Source: a virus
Direction: 5' to 3' (one strand)
DNA: 35,566 bases
Virus record (IMG/VR): IMGVR_UViG_3300033153_002879
Location: 1-35,566 of that record
Positions 21,616 to 27,586 of the stretch are shown here, piece by piece. Within the stretch, counting starts at the first letter, position 1, and each line of letters opens with the position of its first letter. The position numbers and the translations under genes were made by a program. The notes under the pieces are model-generated. The model ran no database searches and was not told where the DNA came from. It saw nothing but the letters and a program-made list of their open reading frames with translations.

Positions 21616-22207
21616 CCCAGAATGGCATGAAGCTCGGGGTGGGATGCTGACCGCGTCCCGCTTCGGAGATGTCATGGCTCGCAAGGGTACTAAACGATAT
21701 GACATGTACCAACTTGAGACCGTACTGGCTCTGGAAGGAACCCCGAAGTTTGAGGATGATGCCCCCTGGTTTAAGCATGGGGTTGAGAACGAGGCTGAAG
21801 GGCTTGGAGCCTACGCATTCCAGAAGGGAGTAACGGTTGAGGAAGTCGGATTCCTTGTGCACTCCGAGATTCCCTACGTTGGGTGTAGCCCTGACGGGAT
21901 CGTGACTGATGGTGGAGTTGAGCTGAAAAGCAGAAGCTCTCTGAAAGCTCACCATAAAACAATCAAGGCGGGTATCGACTCATGCTATATCCCTCAAGTG
22001 CAAGGTGAAATATGGGTTTGTGAAGTAGAGTGGTTTGACTTCGTGAGCTTCTATGTACCCCTTGACCGCTTCTCAGGAGCCACTACAGACCTTCATATCC
22101 ACAGGGTATATCGAGATCAATCATACATAGACAGGCTACAGGACAGATGTGAGGAGTACTGGGCTGAAATACAATTACAACTGGAGGATAGAAAAAATGT
22201 CGGATGA
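21602..22207 (+). CDS. YqaJ-type exonuclease (lambda exo-like, PD-(D/E)xK)
   Basis: Processes dsDNA ends to ssDNA for the annealing protein. The N-terminus RSPEWHEARGGMLTASRFGD is the family signature; WFKHGVENEAEGLGAYAF supplies the first acidic helix; YVGCSPDGIVTDGGVELKSR (about 97-116) contains the catalytic D...E-x-K; YIPQVQGEIWV is the conserved Q-x-Q-G-x motif. At 201 residues it is typical. The start lies within the ERF gene. Confidence 0.9.
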   Translation: MEQRSPEWHEARGGMLTASRFGDVMARKGTKRYDMYQLETVLALEGTPKFEDDAPWFKHGVENEAEGLGAYAFQKGVTVEEVGFLVHSEIPYVGCSPDGIVTDGGVELKSRSSLKAHHKTIKAGIDSCYIPQVQGEIWVCEVEWFDFVSFYVPLDRFSGATTDLHIHRVYRDQSYIDRLQDRCEEYWAEIQLQLEDRKNVG

Positions 22208-22484
22208 CAACATATTCGTGGACGGCCTGTTCGTTGACAAGCCACACGAGAAAGCACCGGATTTCATCAAGTGCAAACTAGGTATCAATCGCAAGGAACT
22301 GGGCAACTGGCTCAGATCCAAGGCTGACGACAGGATCAACATCGTCATCAAGGAATCCAAGGGTGGTAAGTGGTATGCGACTGTGGATGACTGGGTCCCA
22401 GACTCTAGCAAGGCAACTGATAAGCCAGCTGAGAGACCCGTTGCGCCAGCATTCAACGAATTCGACGATGACATCCCCTTCTGA
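22197..22484 (+). CDS. SSB-like protein with DDDIPF tail, 95 aa
   Basis: The ATG at 22197 is preferred over an upstream in-frame ATG at 22149 that lies deep in the exonuclease gene. The product carries IKCKLGINRKELGNWLRS and SKGGKWYATVDDW (beta-rich, possibly OB-like), then a Pro/Ala linker and the C-terminal tip FDDDIPF, the same as in bacterial SSB, where it binds partner repair proteins. It could recruit host SSB-interacting proteins. The core does not look like classic SSB, so homology is uncertain. Confidence 0.65.
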   Translation: MSDDNIFVDGLFVDKPHEKAPDFIKCKLGINRKELGNWLRSKADDRINIVIKESKGGKWYATVDDWVPDSSKATDKPAERPVAPAFNEFDDDIPF

Positions 22485-22663
22485 TGTTAGTTCTAAGCAG
22501 AAGAATAGGAGAAGCCATTATCATCAACAGTGATATCAAGATCATTGTGAAGGATATCCAGGGACTCCAAGTCAGGCTGGCCATCGAGGCTCCCAAGGAC
22601 ATCTCGGTTGACCGGGAAGAGATCCATCTGAGCAAGAAGAACAGCCCCACAGATAATGTATAG
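22484..22663 (+). CDS. csrA: CsrA/RsmA carbon storage regulator homologue
   Basis: A 59-residue CsrA: starts MLVLSRRIGEAIIIN, continues IKIIVKDIQGLQVRLAIEAP, and ends with KDISVDREEIHLSKKN. The RNA-binding residues Leu4, Arg6, Arg7 and Arg44 are all in their family positions. CsrA binds GGA motifs at ribosome-binding sites and changes translation or stability of mRNAs. The start overlaps the SSB-like stop as TGATG. The phage protein could rewire host metabolism, motility or biofilm genes, or time its own mRNAs. Confidence 0.9.
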   Translation: MLVLSRRIGEAIIINSDIKIIVKDIQGLQVRLAIEAPKDISVDREEIHLSKKNSPTDNV

Positions 22664-22685
22664 CGACTAACGGGGGGCAGAGGGA

Positions 22686-22874
22686 ATGAGCAAGAAATCA
22701 TTAACAGGTGCAAAGTATTTTGAAGCTATGGGCAGACGTAATGCCTCATTAAAGTTGCCAGTTTCAACGTGGCAAAACAGGCGTAAGGAATGGCCAGGAT
22801 GGGCGCAACAAGCATATTTACGAGGTTGCACTAATCAAAGATTTAGTATTCCTAATGGTGTTATTACAGCCTAA
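22686..22874 (+). CDS. Hypothetical protein, 62 aa
   Basis: A GAGGG element precedes the ATG. The sequence is basic and Trp-rich (LPVSTWQNRRKEWPGWAQQA), ending IPNGVITA. It might bind nucleic acid by its charge, but no domain is recognised. It stands 22 bases after csrA. Confidence 0.55.
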   Translation: MSKKSLTGAKYFEAMGRRNASLKLPVSTWQNRRKEWPGWAQQAYLRGCTNQRFSIPNGVITA

Positions 22875-22911
22875 CCCAGTGTCGTATAACAGCAAGTAAA
22901 TGGAGAGAGTG

Positions 22912-23088
22912 ATGGAATTTATAGAAAATATACAACATACGTCTTTATTGTTTCTGGTGATTACATATTTTGTAATATCAGCAGACAAAGATGCGAAAAA
23001 TATCTGGTATAAGGCGATAACATTGGGAATATTTCTTTTAAGTTTGATTGTAGCTGCAGCAACAACTATTTACAGAATATGGATTTAG
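22912..23088 (+). CDS. Small membrane protein, 58 aa, two helices
   Basis: I chose the ATG at 22912, which is preceded by GGAGAGAG; another ATG lies at 22900. Two hydrophobic stretches (TSLLFLVITYFVISA and AITLGIFLLSLIVAAATTIY) are separated by a charged loop (DKDAKNIWYK). The local sequence is more AT-rich than its neighbours. Possibly an inner-membrane early protein; function unknown. Confidence 0.6.
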   Translation: MEFIENIQHTSLLFLVITYFVISADKDAKNIWYKAITLGIFLLSLIVAAATTIYRIWI

Positions 23089-23117
23089 CCCACCCCCAAT
23101 AAGCACAGGAGGTCAGA

Positions 23118-23300
23118 ATGAGTGAACTTGAGCAAATAGAATCCTGCGCCGAGTGTGAGGCTACAAGATTTCCGTTCTATACGGAAGCATCAAGTGCCAA
23201 GCTCGGGACGTACTATAAAGGCAAACCAATATGCCAAAGCTGTCTCGACAGGTACAGAGAGGCCGCATGGAACCGTAGACATAAGGAAGGTGAAGGATGA
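23118..23300 (+). CDS. Zinc-ribbon protein, 60 aa
   Basis: A strong AGGAGG site precedes the ATG. Cysteines as SCAECEA and CQSCLDRY make a four-Cys zinc ribbon with a basic C-terminus (REAAWNRRHKEGEG). Function unknown; it overlaps the next gene by ATGA. Confidence 0.65.
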   Translation: MSELEQIESCAECEATRFPFYTEASSAKLGTYYKGKPICQSCLDRYREAAWNRRHKEGEG

Positions 23301-23665
23301 GTGACAGATGCCCACACTGTAGTTTTCAGCCAGAATCATCAAGTGACTACTGTGATAAACATAGGCCAAAGCCCGCCCCTGCGGATAACGTAGGCCAGAG
23401 TGAGGGTGAGCCAAGGAACTGTGATCTAAATTGTTACAACTACATGGGAGCGATGGACGATGTGCGCCACCTAGAAGAACAACTTAAATCTCGCTTCACC
23501 CTCGAGCAAGCCATGCCTCTCTGCGTGGAGCGGATAATGGCGCATCCTGATTTTGGGTATATAGCAATGAAGAATGAAAGCGAAGTAAGCGGCGCGAGTG
23601 TGTTTTATACTTTTGATCCGGCTCTTATGGCTATATTGAATAGCAAGGAGAAGAATGATGAGTGA
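23297..23665 (+). CDS. Zinc-finger hypothetical protein, 122 aa
   Basis: Starts MSDRCPHCSFQPESSSDYCD, giving a C-x-x-C...C-x-x-H zinc site, followed by a linker and a helical region (MDDVRHLEEQLKSRFTLEQA) and a mixed C-terminus with PDFGYIAMKN. No known family. Overlaps the next gene. Confidence 0.6.
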   Translation: MSDRCPHCSFQPESSSDYCDKHRPKPAPADNVGQSEGEPRNCDLNCYNYMGAMDDVRHLEEQLKSRFTLEQAMPLCVERIMAHPDFGYIAMKNESEVSGASVFYTFDPALMAILNSKEKNDE

Positions 23666-23897
23666 AAATTGTGAGCATAGCTTTTCTTATGAGGATACTG
23701 GATACACATACAAAGGGCTTCCCGCTGTACAAAGAGCTTGCAATAAGTGTGGGGAATCTTTATACGAGCATTGCCAATCCCTCACCGCCAAGAACGAGGC
23801 GCTGGTGGAAATAGCTGAAATGGTGGCCGATGGTAACTTTAATCAGGCTGAGTGTATCGAGAAAGCTAGACAAGCCCTAGCCAACCATAAGGAATAG
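23655..23897 (+). CDS. Zinc-ribbon hypothetical protein, 80 aa
   Basis: Two ATGs in a row (23655 and 23658) follow AGGAG; either may be used. The N-terminal half has C-x3-H and RACNKCGESLY, a probable zinc site, with a helical second half (AIVEIAEMVADGNFNQAE-type). Function unknown. Confidence 0.6.
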   Translation: MMSENCEHSFSYEDTGYTYKGLPAVQRACNKCGESLYEHCQSLTAKNEALVEIAEMVADGNFNQAECIEKARQALANHKE

Positions 23898-23902
23898 AGA
23901 TT

Positions 23903-24142
23903 GTGAGCCTAACACCAAACATGATGAGCGAAAGAGAACTCCGCGAAAAGTGGATAATGTGCTGCAATGTTGTTGATGCCCAGAGCCGACAAATTCAAGA
24001 GCTTACGAATATGCTAGATGAGATTGTTAGCCAAGTACCGTCTGACATTACCAATTTTGAGTATGCTATTCAGGTTACGCTATCCGGTGAAAAGATCATT
24101 AAAGCCAGAGCCTTAATTACCAGCCAAGGGAAGCCTAAATGA
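23903..24142 (+). CDS. Hypothetical protein, 79 aa
   Basis: Starts with GTG at 23903, or with ATG at 23921/23924. Largely helical and coiled (SERELREKWIMCCNVVDAQS, RQIQELTNMLDEIVSQV). No domain recognised. The stop overlaps the start of the small lipopeptide gene. Confidence 0.55.
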   Translation: MSLTPNMMSERELREKWIMCCNVVDAQSRQIQELTNMLDEIVSQVPSDITNFEYAIQVTLSGEKIIKARALITSQGKPK

Positions 24143-24216
24143 GAACCATCCTCTACTTCATCCCCTTCATTCTGTCGGCCTGTATTACGCTGCCTTGTAT
24201 TGATTGTCTTTATTAA
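24139..24216 (+). CDS. Tiny lipoprotein-like peptide, 25 aa
   Basis: ATGA overlap with the upstream gene. The product MRTILYFIPFILSACITLPC looks like a signal peptide with a lipobox-like LSAC, leaving a mature end of only ten residues. Its start is part of a 26-base direct repeat shared with the tiny frame at 25569. Function unknown. Confidence 0.45.
   Translation: MRTILYFIPFILSACITLPCIDCLY
24146..24171 (+). repeat. 26-bp direct repeat, copy 1
   Basis: Identical to 25576-25601, 1430 bases downstream. It encodes ILYFIPFI in both copies and follows an ATG in both. Copies flank the RNase H-domain gene, the broken HNH gene and the control-like region. Confidence 0.8.
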
Positions 24217-24229
24217 CCGGAGAAATAAA

Positions 24230-24442
24230 ATGAACGAGAATATTTTTTGCAGTAGAAAAGGTGGGGCCACGATTAATCGTAAATTCTACCCTCATCCAAG
24301 TACATCAACGATCCTGGGGGGGCAGATTCGACGCCAGGCTGAGGAAAAAGGTAGAAGAAATGATAGACGCGCCGCCAGGCAAAAAGCTGAGGATAAGCGT
24401 AACGGGATAGTTTCTACAATTCTGGAACGATTGAGGGGATAA
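24230..24442 (+). CDS. Basic hypothetical protein, 70 aa
   Basis: Start at ATG 24230, after CCGGAG. The product is strongly basic (QIRRQAEEKGRRNDRRAARQ), suggesting nucleic acid binding or disorder. It is the last gene before a gap of 390 bases. No family. Confidence 0.55.
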   Translation: MNENIFCSRKGGATINRKFYPHPSTSTILGGQIRRQAEEKGRRNDRRAARQKAEDKRNGIVSTILERLRG

Positions 24443-24446
24443 AAAA

Positions 24447-24477
24447 ACTCCCCTTGCAGGCTGGCCGCGAGGGGAGT
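24447..24477 (-). terminator. Rho-independent terminator on the minus strand
   Basis: ACTCCCCT (24447-24454) pairs with AGGGGAGT (24470-24477) in an 8-bp stem with a 15-base loop. On the minus strand it is followed by a run of seven T. It would stop leftward transcripts coming from the lysis operon before they enter the rightward early genes. Confidence 0.65.
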
Positions 24478-24544
24478 ATGGTCGAAACATCAGCCAGTGG
24501 TTTACGCCACTTCTGATTTGAAAGGTTTGTATGGAACCAATCAC

Positions 24545-24561
24545 GTTATAATCATTATAAC
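24545..24561. promoter_or_regulatory. Perfect inverted repeat containing TATAAT on both strands
   Basis: GTTATAAT-C-ATTATAAC is an 8-1-8 perfect palindrome. Each arm contains TATAAT, so it might hold -10 boxes, but I see no good -35 box on either side. A protein operator is the alternative. Confidence 0.5.
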
Positions 24562-24654
24562 CTCTGATTCCCCCTAAGTGCTACCCTTTCCGCAGTCAGG
24601 CCACCAACGGCAGAGCGTATCTGTGCGGCGAAAAATATTTACGGTAAGGGTGTT

Positions 24655-24677
24655 CGCTCTTTTGACCGGAGCGTTTT
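24655..24677 (+). terminator. Possible weak plus-strand terminator
   Basis: CGCTC (24655-24659) can pair with GAGCG (24669-24673), followed by TTTT. The stem is only 5 bp, so it is weak. Confidence 0.3.
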
Positions 24678-24832
24678 AAAACCATTTTAGTGGACACTTG
24701 GGGATTCTTGACCAGTTTGCTTGGAAAGCTGATGGTTGTGGACAATAAATACCCTTACTGCTCGCAAGAATTAAGAACATACAGACTATGGGTGTCCCTA
24801 AAGGTCATTAGTCGTCTGTGGAAGGAATAAAA

Positions 24833-25117
24833 ATGGCTAAAAAGAACTTTTATGTGGTTAAAGTGGGTCGGAAACCGGGGGTATACCTGAACTGGTCAGA
24901 TTGTGAAAAACAGGTAAAAGGGTTTAAGGGTGCGTTATTTAAAGGATTTAATTCTGAATCGGACGCTGAGGAATATCAGAAATCAGGGTATCAGCCAAAG
25001 AAAGCGAAAAAAACACCGGGATTGCCAAAATTTGTCACTGGGATAAAGTTTTGGTTGGAACCTGGTTACGACACCAGACTGAAAGATGGTGTTTGGAACA
25101 CTGAAAAGGAGGTTTGA
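24833..25117 (+). CDS. Stand-alone RNase H1 N-terminal (viroplasmin) domain protein, 94 aa
   Basis: Start at ATG 24833, after GGAAGGA; a GTG at 24818 is less likely. The N-terminal half FYVVKVGRKPGVYLNWSDC, then VKGFKGALFKGFNSESDAEE is the RNase H1 hybrid-binding domain, which binds RNA-DNA hybrids and dsRNA. No RNase H catalytic domain follows; the rest is Lys-rich (KKAKKTPGLPKF) with a short aromatic end. A role in R-loop or RNA handling is inferred from the domain only. Confidence 0.8.
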   Translation: MAKKNFYVVKVGRKPGVYLNWSDCEKQVKGFKGALFKGFNSESDAEEYQKSGYQPKKAKKTPGLPKFVTGIKFWLEPGYDTRLKDGVWNTEKEV

Positions 25118-25120
25118 AAT

Positions 25121-25369
25121 ATGGGTGGTTATAAACACGGTATGTATAAATCACGAGAATATTCAACATGGCTAAATATGCACGAAAGATGCAGAAACCC
25201 TAATCGTATTGAATATAAAAGGTATGGAGGCCGTGGTATGGCAATAAAAATCAGTGTGGTGACGGGCATCGCACCTGCTGTGATTGCTATCAAGAATGGT
25301 GGACTGGTATTAGTTACGCACATCAAGCGCCTAGGCGTGAACTGCCTGTTGAATAAATCAATTGACTAA
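25121..25369 (+). pseudogene. Broken HNH-type phage endonuclease
   Basis: The first 42 residues (HGMYKSREYSTWLNMHERCR, YKRYGGRGM) are the usual start of a phage HNH protein, in which the G-G-R-G-I segment is followed by a C-x-R-W region and an HNH core. Here neither follows in frame. A different frame over 25252-25367 reads CGDGHRTCCDCYQEWW and ends at a TAA, which looks like a Cys-rich tail of another protein. A frameshift or junction near 25240 is likely. A good GGAGG site is present, so a short product may still be made. Confidence 0.5.
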
Positions 25370-25395
25370 CAACCCACAAGATAAGGGGCGACAAA

Positions 25396-25572
25396 ATGAC
25401 GCTAAAACGAATAATTAAAATTAAGGCAGGTGGGGCAATTATCGCTTGTCTTGGCTTCTTTGCTTATGCCGCGCTTAACGAAAATCCACTGGCTGCAATA
25501 GGGTTCATTATTGCCTTTTTTGGATGGGCTTGCGCTTACGCTGGAATTGACAATATGCCGAACAGCCAATGA
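25396..25572 (+). CDS. Small membrane protein, 58 aa, two helices
   Basis: ATG at 25396 after AAGGGG. Basic start (MTLKRIIKIKAGG), helix AIIACLGFFAYAAL, short loop, then helix AIGFIIAFFGWACAYAG. A two-helix inner-membrane protein; could be a holin-like or pore-type protein, but the recognised holin lies elsewhere. Its stop overlaps the next frame. Confidence 0.55.
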   Translation: MTLKRIIKIKAGGAIIACLGFFAYAALNENPLAAIGFIIAFFGWACAYAGIDNMPNSQ

Positions 25573-25625
25573 ACCCCATCCTCTACTTCATCCCCTTCAT
25601 TAGCGGGCGGGTGTTTCTGCTGTGA
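25569..25625 (+). CDS. Tiny peptide containing the 26-bp repeat, 18 aa
   Basis: ATGA overlap upstream and GTGA overlap downstream. The product MNPILYFIPFISGRVFLL shares ILYFIPFI with the peptide at 24139. It may be a decayed copy of that gene or a coupling frame for the next one. Confidence 0.3.
   Translation: MNPILYFIPFISGRVFLL
25576..25601 (+). repeat. 26-bp direct repeat, copy 2
   Basis: Identical to 24146-24171. After the repeat the two copies diverge at once, so only this segment is shared. Confidence 0.8.
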
Positions 25626-25960
25626 CGTTCTCAACATGGATAGGATTAGGCTTGTGCTCCATCAACTTTCATGTGGATAAGCCTGACGTAACGGAATTTA
25701 TGTGTCCTGTTGATCTGTACGACAATAGTCTTATCGTGAAAATTTGCCAGGCTGAGTTTGAGGCCAAGTTCAGGCTAATGGAGCCTTCCACCCTCGTGGC
25801 CTCTCACGACACTACCGCAGACCCTCGCTATCAGGTTCTCATTGCAACCGGATTCAGCGACTACAGGGGCGGGTTGTTCAAGAGCCACCACCTTCGGTTC
25901 AGGGGCTACAGGCAAATCCAGCACCGGCAAGCAGAATATACGCACCCACAATCACCTTAG
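25622..25960 (+). CDS. Hypothetical protein, 112 aa, last rightward gene
   Basis: Starts with GTG at 25622, overlapping the upstream stop. Mixed composition (DVTEFMCPVDLYDNSLIVKI, YRGGLFKSHHLRFRGYRQIQ) with a basic C-terminus. No domain recognised. It ends 42 bases before the stop of the convergent lipoprotein gene. Confidence 0.45.
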   Translation: MTFSTWIGLGLCSINFHVDKPDVTEFMCPVDLYDNSLIVKICQAEFEAKFRLMEPSTLVASHDTTADPRYQVLIATGFSDYRGGLFKSHHLRFRGYRQIQHRQAEYTHPQSP

Positions 25961-26002
25961 AGTTGCTAACAAGTAGCTGAACCCACTGGAATCGGGTAGC
26001 CA

Positions 26003-26332
26003 TTACTTAAATCTCCAGGTTCCTGAAACACTGTACCCTATCTCTCCTTCCTCAGAGCCGATGCGACCACCCACCAGCGCACCATCACCAGTAGTAAAAG
26101 CACCACCAAAGCACAGAGCGTTAGCACCATTGTAGCCTCCCATTGATACACCGGCTTGCAGGTCGTTAGAGGGGATGAAGTTCATTCCACCACAGGCCAG
26201 CCCTAGAGCTGTGCCGGCTGACTTAACAGCAGAGGTGTTGATCGTGTGATGATGATATGAGTCCGCAAAGGTTTTCTGAGGATTACAGGCTACCGCTACC
26301 AATGCCAGTGAGATTATAATTAATAGTTTCAT
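26003..26332 (-). CDS. Lipoprotein with YadA-anchor-like C-terminus, 109 aa
   Basis: A signal peptide MKLLIIISLALVAVAC ends in a lipobox-like Cys16. The rest (VKSAGTALGLACGGMNFIPS, VSMGGYNGANALCFGGAF, GEIGYSVSGTWRFK) resembles the Gly-rich C-terminal anchor of YadA trimeric autotransporters, which ends in a beta-barrel strand and a terminal aromatic. It is the last gene of the lysis block, so outer-membrane spanin is an alternative, but the usual proline-rich spanin composition is absent. Start overlaps the holin stop (ATGA). Confidence 0.6.
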   Translation of the reverse strand: MKLLIIISLALVAVACNPQKTFADSYHHHTINTSAVKSAGTALGLACGGMNFIPSNDLQAGVSMGGYNGANALCFGGAFTTGDGALVGGRIGSEEGEIGYSVSGTWRFK

Positions 26333-26712
26333 TTGCCTTTCCAGTTTTTAACGCCTTTCTCCACTGACCGGCCAACTACATAGCCGCCCAGACCCAGTTT
26401 CAATAAGCCCCACATGTCTGGCGGAATAGTTAGCATGGGCGCATCTAACCAGAATAGTGACAGGTAGGGATAAATCACATAATTGTTGGCTATGATAAAA
26501 ACAAACGTCAACATGGTAATCGGTCGCCATGCTGACACGATAAAGTGCTCAGACTTGGATTCGGTAGTAATGACCTGCATGGCAGACTCAAGTTCTTTCA
26601 AGTCTCCCGACTGCTCCAACTTTAGAAGCTCAGTCTGTGCTGCAAGCTTTGCGGCTGGATCAGGCAGAATTTTATCAATTAACGCCAGCCCTGCTGTGAT
26701 TATGGGTAACAT
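26329..26712 (-). CDS. 3-TM holin family protein
   Basis: Resembles the Holin_3TMs family: an N-terminal amphipathic/hydrophobic helix (PIITAGLALIDKILPDP), a charged helical part, then SAWRPITMLTFVFIIANNYV and a C-terminal GLLKLGLGGYVVGRSVEKG, a motif typical of these proteins. It would form the inner-membrane lesion at lysis. It lies beside the M15 endopeptidase and two single-helix membrane proteins. Length (127) is as expected. Confidence 0.8.
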   Translation of the reverse strand: MLPIITAGLALIDKILPDPAAKLAAQTELLKLEQSGDLKELESAMQVITTESKSEHFIVSAWRPITMLTFVFIIANNYVIYPYLSLFWLDAPMLTIPPDMWGLLKLGLGGYVVGRSVEKGVKNWKGK

Positions 26713-26903
26713 TATTCTTTCTCCAAGTTATCTATCTTGACCGCCATTTCAGCAGTCTTAACGGTTAGCTCAACCAGTGTCTCCCGCTGCTTTACATCAT
26801 TTTCAACCAGCGTCCCAATCTGATACTGGCTGATTGAAGTGGACGCTATGCCGCCAATGATCAACACAATGGCCGGTATCCATATCAGATATTGTTTCAT
26901 CAT
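26712..26903 (-). CDS. Small TM plus coiled-coil lysis-block protein, 63 aa
   Basis: One membrane helix (LIWIPAIVLIIGGIASTSI) near the N-terminus, followed by a charged coiled-coil (DVKQRETLVELTVKTAEMAV). This is the layout of an inner-membrane spanin subunit, but it is short. It overlaps both neighbours by 1-4 bases. Spanin identity is inference only. Confidence 0.55.
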   Translation of the reverse strand: MMKQYLIWIPAIVLIIGGIASTSISQYQIGTLVENDVKQRETLVELTVKTAEMAVKIDNLEKE

Positions 26904-27184
26904 ATACAGTTCTTCGCATGCGTTGGCCAGTATTGGCGTTGAGTATTACAAACGACTGATACCTGGCGCTGGATCTTCTTTAGCCCCGCCTTCACCTCGG
27001 ACTGCGCTTTCTTCATGCCATCAAGAGTAATATTAGCAGTGATCTCATGGTCATGGCTTTCCTGTGCGGCTATCTTGAGATCACCCATCATGTTCACCGC
27101 TAATGCCATCGTGCCTGATAAGAATAGACCAATAATGTAGAGCGATATCTTATCAACCGAATTAAACTGTGCTGGTTTTCCCAT
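26900..27184 (-). CDS. Small TM lysis-block protein, 94 aa
   Basis: ATG at 27182-27184 overlaps the M15 stop as TGATG; a longer frame to 27196 is less likely. It has an N-terminal cytoplasmic stretch, a membrane helix (ISLYIIGLFLSGTMALAVNM) and a periplasmic helical part (TLDGMKKAQSEVKAGLKKIQ) with two cysteines near the end (VVCNTQRQYWP...NCI). It could be an inner-membrane spanin or lysis accessory. Confidence 0.6.
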   Translation of the reverse strand: MGKPAQFNSVDKISLYIIGLFLSGTMALAVNMMGDLKIAAQESHDHEITANITLDGMKKAQSEVKAGLKKIQRQVSVVCNTQRQYWPTHAKNCI

Positions 27185-27543
27185 CAGTAACTCCAAACCA
27201 TAGCATTGTCTCTACCATCCAAGTCACCCTTCTGGGAAACCCCAATACCGTTCATGTTGTATCTCCGAGCCAGCGCCAGCAGCTTGTGAGCATTGTCTCC
27301 ATAGCAAAGTATGTCCACGGCCTGACCTGACAGATGACGGCTGGAAGGATACCCGCCCACCTTGGCGTTGTGGTCAGCACACCGATAGGCCGATGTCAGG
27401 ACAAATGGAAAGTCAGCATGCTCCCTCAACATCACCAGATGCTCCATGAATACTGGATCCATCTTTGTCTCGCACTTTCCGCAAGAGCAGCGCAATTCGT
27501 TAGCGGGAAAGTGATCCCAATCTTGTTGATGGTCTTGAGTCAT
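27184..27543 (-). CDS. M15 family peptidase endolysin, with altered third metal ligand
   Basis: A D-Ala-D-Ala-type peptidase (M15_3) likely acting as endolysin. Seen: SAYRCADHNAKVGGYPSSRH, then LSGQAVDI, giving zinc ligands His70 and Asp77. In most family members an H-x-D element (FIHLD or similar) follows near the end before W-S-Y; here the same place reads GDLDGRDNAMVWSY, so the expected His is Asp107 or is deleted. The N-terminus has CSCGKCE, a Cys cluster common in this family. Activity is therefore uncertain. It leads the lysis block. Confidence 0.8.
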   Translation of the reverse strand: MTQDHQQDWDHFPANELRCSCGKCETKMDPVFMEHLVMLREHADFPFVLTSAYRCADHNAKVGGYPSSRHLSGQAVDILCYGDNAHKLLALARRYNMNGIGVSQKGDLDGRDNAMVWSY

Positions 27544-27584
27544 ATTGCGGCTCGCTTTATTAGGTTATCCTCAATGTGTTTCAT
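27540..27584 (-). CDS. Possible 14-residue leader frame before the endolysin
   Basis: ATG at 27582-27584 starts MKHIEDNLIKRAAI and its TGA overlaps the endolysin ATG (ATGA). It lies just after the tail-spike stop. It could couple endolysin translation, or be a remnant of a longer gene. Evidence is only the overlap. Confidence 0.3.
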   Translation of the reverse strand: MKHIEDNLIKRAAI

Positions 27585-27586
27585 TT

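Larger units (their letters stand above)
24443..24832. other. Non-coding control-like region, 390 bp
   Basis: No gene I can support. It holds a minus-strand hairpin terminator (24447-24477), a small stem-loop (24496-24510), a perfect inverted repeat (24545-24561) and a weaker plus-strand hairpin with a T-run (24655-24677). A TTGCTT...GACAAT pair near 24717-24752 could be a rightward promoter for the next gene, but is weak. Confidence 0.5.

Noticed and set aside
21527-21955. 142-residue minus-strand frame opposite YqaJ
   Set aside because: Antisense shadow of the exonuclease gene.
24481-24680. Possible tRNA or structured RNA gene in the non-coding region
   Set aside because: Only small separate stems are seen; no cloverleaf, T-loop (GTTCRA) or CCA end could be found.
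25961-26002. Hairpin between convergent operons
   Set aside because: GCT-ACCC can pair with GGGT-AGC, but there is a bulge and no T-run on either side, so it is not called a terminator.
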